From contig JAITQH010000014.1 of NCBI GenBank assembly GCA_031288985.1, positions 1 through 13,592 of the forward strand: a DNA stretch of 13,592 bases, written 5' to 3'. The DNA comes from Candidatus Methanoplasma sp. (GTDB taxonomy: Archaea > Thermoplasmatota > Thermoplasmata > Methanomassiliicoccales > Methanomethylophilaceae). A model generated the notes under the pieces. The model was not told where the DNA came from and searched no databases. It saw only the letters and a list, made by a program, of their open reading frames with translations. The first letter of the stretch is position 1. Every line of letters starts with the position of its first letter. Shown one piece after another: positions 1 to 7,283 of this stretch. A program made the translations under genes and the position numbers.

Positions 1-2
1 CC

Positions 3-302
3 TTATTCATATATCAGTTTCCTCTCATGAGATATCGTCTCTGCAAAGCTTGGACTCGCAGATCTTTCGAACACTATGTCCACTTCCGTGCCCAATGCTC
101 CTTCCAGATCGGTCATGAACTTGGACAGGCATATAAGGCCGTGGATGTCTCCGGGCACGATGCAGAAATCATGGTCGCTGTCATCGGTGTAATCTCCTCT
201 GGCCCTGGATCCGAACAGGTACATCCGCTCGACGCCGTATTTCAAGGCGATGGGTGCGACTATCCCACGTATCCTCTCAACCTCCGAATCGGACTCGTCC
301 AT
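3..302 (-). CDS. MNT-type minimal nucleotidyltransferase (MntA-like antitoxin family)
   Basis: A 99-residue protein of the NTP_transf_2 / MNT family. The motif GSRARGDYTDDSDHD at residues 31-45 fits the GSX10DXD signature of MntA antitoxins, and EVDIVFE supplies the third acidic residue (D75). In characterised MntA-HepT pairs the MNT protein AMPylates the HEPN ribonuclease HepT and inactivates it; that role is inferred here. The start at 302 is preferred over an in-frame ATG at 338 because a TATA-like box (323-329) lies 24 nt upstream and would otherwise be inside the coding region. The stop is TAA at 3-5, so the gene is complete. No HEPN gene lies upstream within the window; a partner could lie just beyond the left edge, downstream of this gene. 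The family call is firm; the toxin-antitoxin role is uncertain. Confidence 0.82.
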   Translation of the reverse strand: MDESDSEVERIRGIVAPIALKYGVERMYLFGSRARGDYTDDSDHDFCIVPGDIHGLICLSKFMTDLEGALGTEVDIVFERSASPSFAETISHERKLIYE

Positions 303-322
303 GATACGTAATCGGTTTAATG

Positions 323-329
323 ATATATA
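323..329 (-). promoter_or_regulatory. TATA-like box of the nucleotidyltransferase gene
   Basis: Read on the minus strand, TATATAT is centred 24 nt before the ATG at 302. Archaeal TATA boxes sit about 26 nt before the transcription start, so the mRNA would begin at or next to the ATG (leaderless). No Shine-Dalgarno sequence is seen. The box lies inside the 87-bp direct repeat. Confidence 0.55.
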
Positions 330-341
330 CAGCCCCACGTG

Positions 342-359
342 GATTTCCCGAGGGAATTC
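342..359. promoter_or_regulatory. operator-like inverted repeat upstream of the nucleotidyltransferase gene
   Basis: GATTTCCC-GA-GGGAATTC is an 18-bp inverted repeat with one mismatched pair. It lies 13 bp upstream of the TATA-like box on the minus strand, a suitable place for a repressor or activator. The same element occurs at 665-682 in the second copy of the 87-bp repeat. Regulatory function is inferred from symmetry and position only. Confidence 0.35.
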
Positions 360-402
360 AGAGCTTCAGAACAGATCTAAAACAACTCAAGCGCGGCGCG
401 GA

Positions 403-638
403 CGGAGGGATCGACGCTTCCAACAGTCGTCAATCATTAACATTAGGTTTTTGAAAAACAACACAGTATTAGACCGAATAAGTGTTAAATATTGCGGATG
501 CGTGCGCACGTTTGAGGGTTGCCCATGGCGGCCCAGTGGAGGGATGTGGTCCCTAGATCACTCACCTTCACATTCATTTTGGGAAAACCTTGATGCCATA
601 TTTGTCGAATTCGTAATCGCCGACGAATCGATTTCTTA
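403..638. other. 236-bp spacer between the direct repeats, no convincing gene
   Basis: No gene can be supported. On the minus strand, 574-639 reads as 21 open codons ending in VGDYEFDKYGIKVFPK and a TGA; it has no start codon and may be a gene scrap or chance. A 31-codon minus-strand ORF beginning with the ATG at 577-579 is also possible but has no recognisable features. The spacer could be what remains of a gene lost between the two repeats. Confidence 0.4.
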
Positions 639-725
639 TTTAATGATATATACGGCCCCACGTGGATTTCCCGAGGGAATTCAGAGCTTCAGAACAGATC
701 TAAAACAACTCAGGCGCGGCGCGGA
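639..725. repeat. 87-bp direct repeat, copy 2
   Basis: Second copy of 316-402 with two substitutions. It begins 36 bp beyond the stop codon of the Panacea-domain gene (minus-strand direction). Its TATA-like box points leftwards, but no start codon lies at the spacing seen in copy 1, so this promoter appears orphaned. Confidence 0.9.
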
Positions 726-761
726 TTCAGGTTTGAAGTGCACAGTGCAATATGCTTTTAT

Positions 762-1274
762 TCACTCGCCATCGTCTTCGTATATGGTGTTGTCAACAGA
801 TGTTCTTGCATCGCGGTACATGGCAAGACCGTAGTCTATTATGCTTCCGTCGCCGGCGCATCTCCAAGGCATGTCTGCATGGGAGATCTTCTCAATATCA
901 ACGCCGTTCATGTCGCTGTACCTTGATATCGCGCTGTCTATGGTTTCCAGTTCCACTTTGGACAGCTCACTTGTGTCCGGGCAGGATAGCGACGTATACC
1001 GATGCTGAGTGTGATTGTACGATGAACCTTTGGCGCTTGAAACCAAGCCCTCATCCGCAAGGACTCCGAGCCGTCCGTCATAATCAAGAGGCACAGGGCC
1101 ATGGGACAGCCTGATGTAAGTGTGGCCCGTGATTGACTCGCAGGTCTTTTCGTAGTGGTCGAAGTCGCTGAAATAGCAGAGTTTGCAAAGCACCTCGACG
1201 CCCACATTCTTCTTGTCTCCGCATCTCCAAATGATGTAGTGGAGCATGCGGTCGAATTTTGTCAATTTGACCAT
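762..1274 (-). CDS. Panacea-domain (DUF4065, SocA/GepA-like) protein
   Basis: A 170-residue protein that I recognise as the Panacea (DUF4065) family, known as broad-range antitoxin domains and phage-associated proteins. Family features are an N-terminal helical part with KLCYFSDFDHYEKT (residues 31-44), the segment ITGHTYIRLSHGPVPLDYD (48-66) and the C-terminal ISHADMPWR (130-138). The length is close to that of single-domain family members. The ATG at 1272-1274 is chosen because a TATA-like box lies about 23 nt upstream, so the transcript is probably leaderless; no ribosome site is seen. The stop is TGA. Antitoxins of this family usually sit beside a toxin gene; no toxin ORF is visible on either side, so this is either an orphan or a stand-alone regulator. 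The family call is good; the biological role is inferred. Confidence 0.8.
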   Translation of the reverse strand: MVKLTKFDRMLHYIIWRCGDKKNVGVEVLCKLCYFSDFDHYEKTCESITGHTYIRLSHGPVPLDYDGRLGVLADEGLVSSAKGSSYNHTQHRYTSLSCPDTSELSKVELETIDSAISRYSDMNGVDIEKISHADMPWRCAGDGSIIDYGLAMYRDARTSVDNTIYEDDGE

Positions 1275-1290
1275 TTAGATTCCAAGCCCG

Positions 1291-1300
1291 ATAATATAAA
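1291..1300 (-). promoter_or_regulatory. TATA-like box of the Panacea-domain gene
   Basis: On the minus strand TTTATATTAT ends 17 nt before the ATG at 1274 and is centred about 23 nt from it. This spacing predicts a leaderless transcript, as for the nucleotidyltransferase gene. Confidence 0.5.
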
Positions 1301-1412
1301 TGACCTCTCATAGTATAAGCATATCCGATTCACGGCCTTATTCGGTGTGAGTTCCTACGGAGTCATTCCAAAACTTTGAACCCGCTAAATGTTTACCCAT
1401 ATGCAATAGATC

Positions 1413-1583
1413 TTGATTATTGATGTTATATCACACACTGCGGGCAATGAGAAATATTACTGCACCGATCCCGGGATGAGGTCTGCACTCATAAGATATG
1501 AGAGGCGGGGCGTGGGAAGGGTGCCGGAGAATATTGTTTACATCGAACCCATGCGCAGGGGATGCGACGCGGCCGCCGGTGCC
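1413..1583 (+). pseudogene. fragment of a DUF4143-type AAA ATPase
   Basis: The translation between about 1446 and 1580 contains EKYYCTDPGMRSAL, then GRVPENIVYIEPMRRGCD. This matches the conserved part of the DUF4143 domain of archaeal and bacterial AAA ATPases (family pattern KYY-x-x-D-x-G-x-R, then LENIVYLEL-x-RGY). Intact proteins are about 400 residues. Here the ATPase half (Walker A and B) is missing upstream, and after GCDAAAGA the expected continuation with its conserved VDF motif is absent. The frame stays open from a TTG at 1413 to 1721, but the rest resembles nothing I know. Changes such as PENIV for LENIV suit a decaying relic. It indicates that this end of the window has collected broken accessory genes. 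Confidence 0.65.
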
Positions 1584-1589
1584 CGGATT

Positions 1590-2131
1590 GTATCTTATTT
1601 CATCCTGCGCATACCGATGCGACGTTTTACGGAACTGTTTTTGACTGTGGATCGGATGCGGTGCAAGATAAGGCAACGCTGTTATCAAAGCGTTATCTGT
1701 TTCAATGCTTTTGATGGATAATTGCATATTATTGTAATATCTTTCTGCACAGTACTTTTAGATGCTGGCCGTATCGGTTTGATGCCTGTTTTTTATCGGC
1801 GCATAAAGCAGATTGTATGATGAATCCATGCAATGTAAAACGTAAACGGCTTGTGGCCGTCCGGGTCTTTTGCAGCATCTGTATGCATCCGATTCTCACG
1901 GCTGCCGATCGCACTGCAGGCACTTTTCGGCCGCGGCGGCCGCGATCCTTTTTCAAAGCAAACGAGGGCCGCCTTCCGGGTCATGACGGGGCCGAGGAGA
2001 TATCGCAAACCCGTCCTCGGCCGCGCCGAGGCCGCCTGCGCAGGGGAAGTTCCGGATCTTCGCACCGCACTGCAAATCCGTCCATGCATGGACGCACGCG
2101 AACACAACGCCGCGCGTGGCACGGCACACTG
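1590..2131. other. gene-free, GC-rich, palindrome-rich stretch
   Basis: Several frames are open here because of the high GC content, but none shows a recognisable domain, a start with a ribosome site, or consistent protein-like composition. Inverted repeats visible are CCTCGG-N5-CCGAGG at 2015-2031, the 10-bp palindrome CCTGCGCAGG at 2035-2044, and a 16-bp palindrome at 2079-2094. Confidence 0.5.
2079..2094. repeat. 16-bp perfect palindrome upstream of the surface-protein promoter
   Basis: CGTCCATGCATGGACG is its own reverse complement. It lies 38 bp upstream of the TATA-like box at 2132. A dimeric regulator could bind it, but position and symmetry are the only evidence. Confidence 0.45.
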
Positions 2132-2142
2132 TTTATACTTTT
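2132..2142 (+). promoter_or_regulatory. TATA-like box of surface protein 1
   Basis: TTTATACTTTT is an AT-rich island in GC-rich DNA. Transcription starting about 26 nt downstream would give a leader of roughly 50 nt before the TTG start at 2214. Confidence 0.4.
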
Positions 2143-2201
2143 GACGCAACGACTCCGGAGGTTTGCGGCGTATGCCGACAGCCTCAGCATCATGGCAACA
2201 C

Positions 2202-2207
2202 AGGTGA
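2202..2207 (+). promoter_or_regulatory. Shine-Dalgarno site deciding the TTG start at 2214
   Basis: AGGTGA is complementary to the archaeal 16S rRNA 3' end and ends 6 nt before TTG 2214. The ATG at 2192 is in another frame. This site supports the TTG as the true start of the long frame. Confidence 0.6.
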
Positions 2208-2213
2208 TTCAAG

Positions 2214-5200
2214 TTGAGATCCGGCATCGGAAGAACAGAGGTCATTGCGGCGATCGTGTTGATCGCAGTGGTGGCGGGGGCGGTTTTAATCACCGCAGGG
2301 AACGAAAACATATCGGAGCGCTCCGACGGGGTGTTCTCGGGCGGGGGAACGGGCACGGAGCAGGATCCGTTCGTGATCCTTACGCCGGACGACCTCAGGC
2401 AGCTGAAGCATCATCTCGACGATGCGGACAAGTTCTTTGTGTTGGGCGCGGACATAGACCTGAGCGCGAAGCCCTGGATCCCCATCGGACCGACGCCCGA
2501 CGCGCCCGACGCGGAGTTCAGCGGGACCTTGGACGGCAACGGCCATAAGATAACCGGCATGCGCATCGTCGGCGATCACGCCGCGGCAGGCCTCTTTGCC
2601 TCCGCCTCGGGCGCCACAGTCAGGAACCTGACGCTGGAAGTGGATCGCATAGACGTCGCATGGACAGAGGACGGCGGCGCGGGAAGCGCAGGCGCCCTCA
2701 TAGGCCGCTCCGTCGTCGGACTCCCCTGCACGATAGAGAACGTGCACGTGATCCTGAAAGGCGACATAAGCGCAAGGAGCGGCGGGAACGCGTCCGCGGG
2801 CTGTTTCGTCGGCGGGATGATCGGACTTTCGGGCAATGGCGAAAAGATAAGCAATTCCTCGGTCACGGGCCCGGGGAAGGTGTTCCTTGACGCAGGCGGC
2901 GCAGACTTGGCATACGTGGGCGGGTTCGCCGGAAATTGTCTTGCGGACATGTCGTACTGCTGGTCGGACGTGGATGTGGAGGCCTCCGGGAAGAGCATGC
3001 ACGCGGGAGGGTTCGCGGGCGGCCAGACCCGGCTTTCGGATCACATTCTGGAATACTGTTACGCCGGAGGCGGCGTCACCGTCAGGGCCGACCATGCCGA
3101 TCCGTCCGCGGTCAATGACATACACGCGGGAGGGTTCTTCGGAGCCAATGTGCACACCGGATACTGCAGCGCCGAAGGAGACGTGACCGTCATTCTGGGC
3201 GGAAGCGGCGCAGGCAGCGTGAACGCGGGCGGGTTCGCAGGATGCAACATAGGGGATCACAGCTCGCATGACGTCTTTTCCAGAGGCGACGTCGCGGTCA
3301 TGGGCGACGCGTCAAAATACGGCGCGGTGCACGCGGGAGGGTTCGCGGGCCGCGGACACCAATTCGACAGATCGTACTCCACAGGGAAGGTCGTCGGCCC
3401 CGGCGGATGCTTCGCCGGCGGCTTTGTGGGCGTGCAGGGGGACGGACGCGTTCCGAACGCCTGTTTCTGGGATGTCGACAGCTCCGGCATGCCGTCCGGG
3501 GCGCACGGAGACTACAACCGCAACGGCATCATAGGCGCGACCACTGCGAAGATGAAGACGGCCTCGACGTTCACAGCCAAGGGTTGGGACTTCAGCGGCG
3601 TATGGGCGGTGGATCCCAAAGGAGTTGTGAACGACGGATATCCGTACATCAGAGGATTGGCCGCCGTCATCACGGCCGTGCCGGACTCAGCGGGCTATCC
3701 GCAGACGGCAGGCACGTTCGAGCACACGATCGGAGACAGCGGAATATGGATCGAAGGCGACAGCGTGCTGGCGCCGATAGGGGCCGAGGTCATGTTCAGA
3801 GTGAAGACCGTCGACGGCGGCTACGTCCACAGCCGCTGGTCGTACTCGCAGGATCCGTCCGCCGGGTCATACTCCGCCGCCATCAGAGTAGTCGCCGCGC
3901 CCTGCGGTGGCACGCTCACGGCGCACTTCCTCCTGAAAGAGGAGGCGGCCCTTCTGACGGTCGCTTCGTATCCAGCGGACGCGGGTTCGTTCGCGTTCAC
4001 TGTGGACGGACAGGCCGGCCGGCACGGGTTCCTCGGACCGGTGCATCTTCCCAAAGGCGCAACGGTCAGGATCGAGGCGGCGGCCGAAGCCGGATACGCG
4101 TTCGCCATGTGGTCCGGAGGATGCGGAACGGATCCCGCGTCGAACGGCGTGCTCCTGTCGGAGGACAAGAACGTCGCCGCGCTGTTCAGATATGCCGACG
4201 GCAGCCTCAACAGGTCTCTGACCCTGGCTTCCGACCCTGCGGCGGGAGGCTACTGCGCCTTTGCGATAGAAATGTCTCCCGGAGTGTTCTCCGACCTGTT
4301 CATTTGCGCCGGAACGGTGTTCATGCCCGTCGGCACGGTGGTGGGCGCGTCCGCCGCGCCCACGGGGAGCTGCAAATTCTCCTATTGGTCCGGAGACCTG
4401 AGCGGTTCGCGAGGCTCGGCGGATCCGCTGGCGCTGAACGAGAACAGGTGGGCCGCCGCACACTTTACGGGGCCTGACGGGGGCCGCACGCTGACCATCG
4501 ACGTGAACGGCGGATCCGTGGCCGTCACCATCAACGGGACGACGTTCAATTACACCGCGCCCATATGCATCGCATCGGGCGCCGCCGTCTCGATTACTTC
4601 TGTCCCCCTTTCGCACAAGACGTTCTCCTATTGGTCGGGAGACGTCCAAAGCTCCCTCAACCCCGCCGCGTTCGCAATGGACGGAGACAGGTCTGTCGCC
4701 GCCAACTACGCCGACACGGCGACGGGCAGGACGCTCACCATCGACGAGAGCGGAGGATCCGTCACCGTGACCATCGACGGGACGACGTTCGATTACGTCG
4801 GCCCCATGCTCATCAGGCCGGACGCGGACGTGGCGCTCGAAAGCGCCGTCGCGCCGTCGGGGAAGGAATTCTCCCACTGGTCGGGGGACGTGCAGAGTAT
4901 TGCGAATCCTGTTGCGTTAAACATGGACGGCGACAAGTCGGTGACCGCCAATTACGCCGACGACAAAACGAGCAGAGCGCTCACCATCGACGAGAGCGGA
5001 GGATCCGCAACAGCCACGGCCGATGGGACGGCGTTCGAGTGCGTCGGCCCGATGCAGGTCAGGCAGGGAGCGGAGGCGGCGGCTGAAAGCACGAACGCCC
5101 CCTCGGACAAGGCATTCTCCCACCGGGCGGGGGGCGCCGCGGGTTCTTTGAACCCAATTATATTCATAATGGACGGCGACGGGCCGGTGACCGCCAATCA

Positions 5201-5825
5201 CGCCGGCGAGGCATCCTGCAGAACGCTCGCGATCGACGAGAGCGAAGGCTCCGCCGCCGCAACGATCGACGGCGCGTCCGTCGGCGCGGCGGACTCCTAG
5301 GCCTTCTCCGACGTCACGGAAGATCATACCATGCATGCGGTGTTCTCCGCCGGATCCTACACCATAACCGCCGACGGATACAGACTCGCGAGGTGGGAGG
5401 GGGACGCGTCCGGTCCGGACGCGGCGTTCGTAATCAAAGACGTCAGAAGCGGCATCGACGCGAGGCTCGTCCCCGAACCTGCGTCCGACAGAAGCTCCGA
5501 CGACGATATTTTGGGAATGCCGCCCGCGCTTCTGATAGGGATCGTCATAGTCTTGGCGGCCTTGGCGGCCGCGCTCCTGCTGTTCATGTTCGGGTTCGTC
5601 GGCGGATCTGTGGAGGTGGAGATGACGACAGCGGGAAAAGCAGAGGTCAAAGGAAGGAAGAGGACCCGCAGGAACCGTCCGTACAGGTTCTCCGTCGAAG
5701 GGGGAAGCGAAGCATCCTACCGCGTCGGGGAGAGCGGATCCTGGAAGGAGCCCGCGTCGGGCGGCGGGAAGTACGAGGTCCCCAAGGAGGACGTCAGAGA
5801 CCGTTTGACGATCAGAGTGCGCTGA
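2214..5825 (+). CDS. large membrane-anchored GLUG/InlB-like repeat surface protein with an in-frame TAG
   Basis: The frame from TTG 2214 gives 1028 residues, meets TAG at 5298-5300, then continues in the same frame for 174 codons to TGA at 5823, making 1203 positions in total. In order: an N-terminal hydrophobic segment (residues 9-27); GTGTEQDPFVI and EFSGTLDGNGHKITG (46-115), typical of GLUG-type beta-helix adhesins; GLUG units with a recurrent HAGGFAG; a closing FWDVDSSGMPSG and KMKTASTF (418-455); two divergent repeats (about 580-750); tandem repeats of about 82 residues from 760; and, after the TAG, a membrane helix (about 1104-1129) followed by a basic KGRKRTRRNR tail. The layout suggests an extracellular adhesin anchored at its C-terminus. 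The anchor lies wholly beyond the TAG, so without read-through the product would keep only its N-terminal membrane segment. The last two repeats before the TAG are degenerate. Recoding and recent inactivation both remain possible. Confidence 0.75.
4491..5297 (+). repeat. tandem repeats of about 82 residues in surface protein 1
   Basis: Unit starts are at 4491, 4734, 4980 and 5226, with spacings of 243, 246 and 246 bp. Each opens with LTIDxSGGSVTVT-like sequence, then GTTFxYxGP, FSxWSGDVQS and SVTANYAD. The third unit has lost the conserved Trp (HRAGG for HWSGD) and Tyr (NHAG for NYAD). The fourth is short and runs into the TAG. The family looks like the divergent InlB/Flg_new-type repeat and recurs at 12741-13592. 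Confidence 0.85.
5298..5300 (+). other. in-frame TAG within the surface-protein frame
   Basis: The context is GCGGACTCC-TAG-GCCTTC. The next 522 bases stay open in the same frame and encode a membrane helix and basic tail. A small imperfect stem (5303-5310 with 5317-5322, loop ACGTCA) follows at once. Neither of the two intact short genes nor the 416-residue gene in the window ends in TAG; they use TAA or TGA. Confidence 0.85.
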
Positions 5826-5889
5826 CGCCTCTCCCGAAACCTTAACCAAACCGTTTGCCCAAACCACTTCCCAAACGCTTTCCGAGGAC

Positions 5890-5953
5890 CCTCCGACGGC
5901 CGAACACGGAGGCCGCAGACCGCAGAATAGGGCGCAGATACGCACAAATGCGC
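5890..5953 (+). terminator. two hairpins after surface protein 1, possible terminator
   Basis: CCTCCG (5890-5895) pairs with CGGAGG (5907-5912), and GCGCA (5932-5936) pairs with TGCGC (5949-5953), the latter followed by TCTTTCG. They lie between the TGA at 5825 and the next promoter. Stems are short and no clear poly-T tract follows. Confidence 0.3.
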
Positions 5954-5970
5954 TCTTTCGGCATGAATAG

Positions 5971-5980
5971 TTATTTTATC
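5971..5980 (+). promoter_or_regulatory. TATA-like box of the transposase-HTH protein gene
   Basis: TTATTTTATC is centred about 27 nt before ATG 6003, again the leaderless spacing. No Shine-Dalgarno sequence precedes this ATG. Confidence 0.55.
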
Positions 5981-6002
5981 TTAAATTGCATTGCGATAGA
6001 AA

Positions 6003-7253
6003 ATGGCTAGGCCGGGTGAAGACATAGAGACGCACGGGTACAGCGTCAAAGACCTGAAGGACATGGTAGCCGAGGCGAAGTCGGAATTGAGGCCGGCCGA
6101 GCTTACCAGGTTCCAAGAACGTTTGGTTTTTGTGCGGTGCCGCATGCTTGGAATGTCCGTTTCCGACGCATCCGCTTCGGTGGGGATAAGCGTGAAGGGC
6201 GGGTACAACATACAGTCCATGTGGAATCAGTACGGCCCCAAGGGGATCTACCCCAACTTCGCCGGCGGCCGAAAGTCAAAGATGAGCGACGAACAGTTCG
6301 CCCGGTTCTGCGAGGTCTATCAGGAGACCCGCATGAGCGCGAAGGAAGCGCAGGAGTACATCAGCAATGAGTTCGGGATCGCGTATTCGCTCAAGCAGGT
6401 GTATGTTCTGATCTCGAAGACGCAGTCCGGCGCCGCGCCTCAGGGGCAGGCCTCCGATGATGAAGAAGATCCCGCCGACGGCAGGATCCAAGCGTCGAAT
6501 TCCGATCCAGGAGAGCCCGAGGAACAGCCTCCGGCGCCGGCGGCCGAGCCGTATGTGCAGCAGAAGCCTGCGGAAGCGGAAGAGCCTGCGGAGGATGCCG
6601 AAGAAGAACGCACCCCTGTCGAACGCGTGGTCGAACCTCCGGAGCAGGAGGCGGCGGAAGCCGAAGAGCCTGCGGAAGATGCCGAAGAAGACATTGAGGA
6701 TTCCGAAGAGTTCGAAGAGAGCGAAACATCCGTTTACGTGGTGCATCCGGACGACGATGAAGACGACGAATATGCGGACGCACCCTGCGAGGCCTCTTCC
6801 GAAGAAGGGCAGCACACGGTTGCCGAACCTCCGGAGCCGGAGCAGGCCGTCGTCAGTCCCGCCGTTATTGAAGACGCGCCGCCCGTTCCATATGCCGCTC
6901 CCGTTGCCGTTCCGGCCGTACAGGCCTCCGTCCCAGAGGAGCAGGAGGAGGTTGTTGCGCACGCGCCGGCCGAGGAGCCTGCCGTACAGGCCTCCGTTGC
7001 GGAGGAGAGCGTGCCTGAGGTCGTCGTCAGCACGATGGCGATAGCGGTCCCCGACATCGTTGAGGCGGAAAGCCTCCTCAATGAGCGGAAACACGAGCCG
7101 GACATCGTATGCGAGGATGATATGGAGTCATACGACGGACTTGTCTGCGGACAGCCCCGCAGCAGCATCAGCATGGCTGTGGGCGGGATCGGAGACAAGT
7201 TCTCAGGCATCCTGCGGAAGCTGCAAAAACTCGTCTCCAAGAAGGCGGGCTGA
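6003..7253 (+). CDS. IS630-type helix-turn-helix protein with acidic disordered tail
   Basis: A 416-residue protein. Residues 35-140 match the DNA-binding part of IS630-type transposases: RFQERLVFVRCRMLGMSV (36-53), a helix-turn-helix ending in WNQYGPKGIYPNFAGGR (74-90), then MSDEQFARF and FGIAYSLKQVYVLI (124-137), which fits the second winged helix. No DDE catalytic domain follows. Residues 145-390 are rich in Glu, Asp, Pro and Ala and look disordered, with internal duplications: AEEPAEDAEE occurs twice, and PAVQASV occurs twice. The C-terminus (about 393-416) is a predicted amphipathic basic helix with KFSGILRKLQKLVSKK. I infer a domesticated transposase domain used as a DNA-binding regulator or chromatin-linked protein; the basic end could bind nucleic acid or membrane. 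The gene has its own TATA-like box and a hairpin after its TGA, so it is probably monocistronic. Domain call good, function unknown. Confidence 0.85.
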   Translation: MARPGEDIETHGYSVKDLKDMVAEAKSELRPAELTRFQERLVFVRCRMLGMSVSDASASVGISVKGGYNIQSMWNQYGPKGIYPNFAGGRKSKMSDEQFARFCEVYQETRMSAKEAQEYISNEFGIAYSLKQVYVLISKTQSGAAPQGQASDDEEDPADGRIQASNSDPGEPEEQPPAPAAEPYVQQKPAEAEEPAEDAEEERTPVERVVEPPEQEAAEAEEPAEDAEEDIEDSEEFEESETSVYVVHPDDDEDDEYADAPCEASSEEGQHTVAEPPEPEQAVVSPAVIEDAPPVPYAAPVAVPAVQASVPEEQEEVVAHAPAEEPAVQASVAEESVPEVVVSTMAIAVPDIVEAESLLNERKHEPDIVCEDDMESYDGLVCGQPRSSISMAVGGIGDKFSGILRKLQKLVSKKAG

Positions 7254-7260
7254 CCCATCC

Positions 7261-7283
7261 TGCGGCGGCGTTGTTCCGCCGCA
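7261..7283 (+). terminator. hairpin after the transposase-HTH protein gene
   Basis: TGCGGCGG (7261-7268) and CCGCCGCA (7276-7283) form a perfect 8-bp stem with a 7-nt loop, starting 7 nt after the TGA. No T-tract follows, so termination is a guess; it could also stabilise the mRNA end. Confidence 0.45.

Larger units (their letters stand above)
316..402. repeat. 87-bp direct repeat, copy 1
   Basis: This segment matches 639-725 at 85 of 87 positions, differing only at 331 (A versus G at 654) and 390 (A versus G at 713). It carries the TATA-like box and the operator-like palindrome of the nucleotidyltransferase gene, and begins 14 bp before its start codon. Such near identity in non-coding DNA implies a recent duplication or a dispersed element. 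Confidence 0.9.

Noticed and set aside
1817..2548. Long plus-strand frame overlapping the start of surface protein 1, and the minus-strand frame 1793-2356
   Set aside because: Arg-rich, low-complexity translations that run into the well-supported frame from 2214; they look like GC-driven shadows.
6003..7253. Active IS630 insertion sequence
   Set aside because: No catalytic domain, no terminal inverted repeats and no TA target duplication were seen around the gene.
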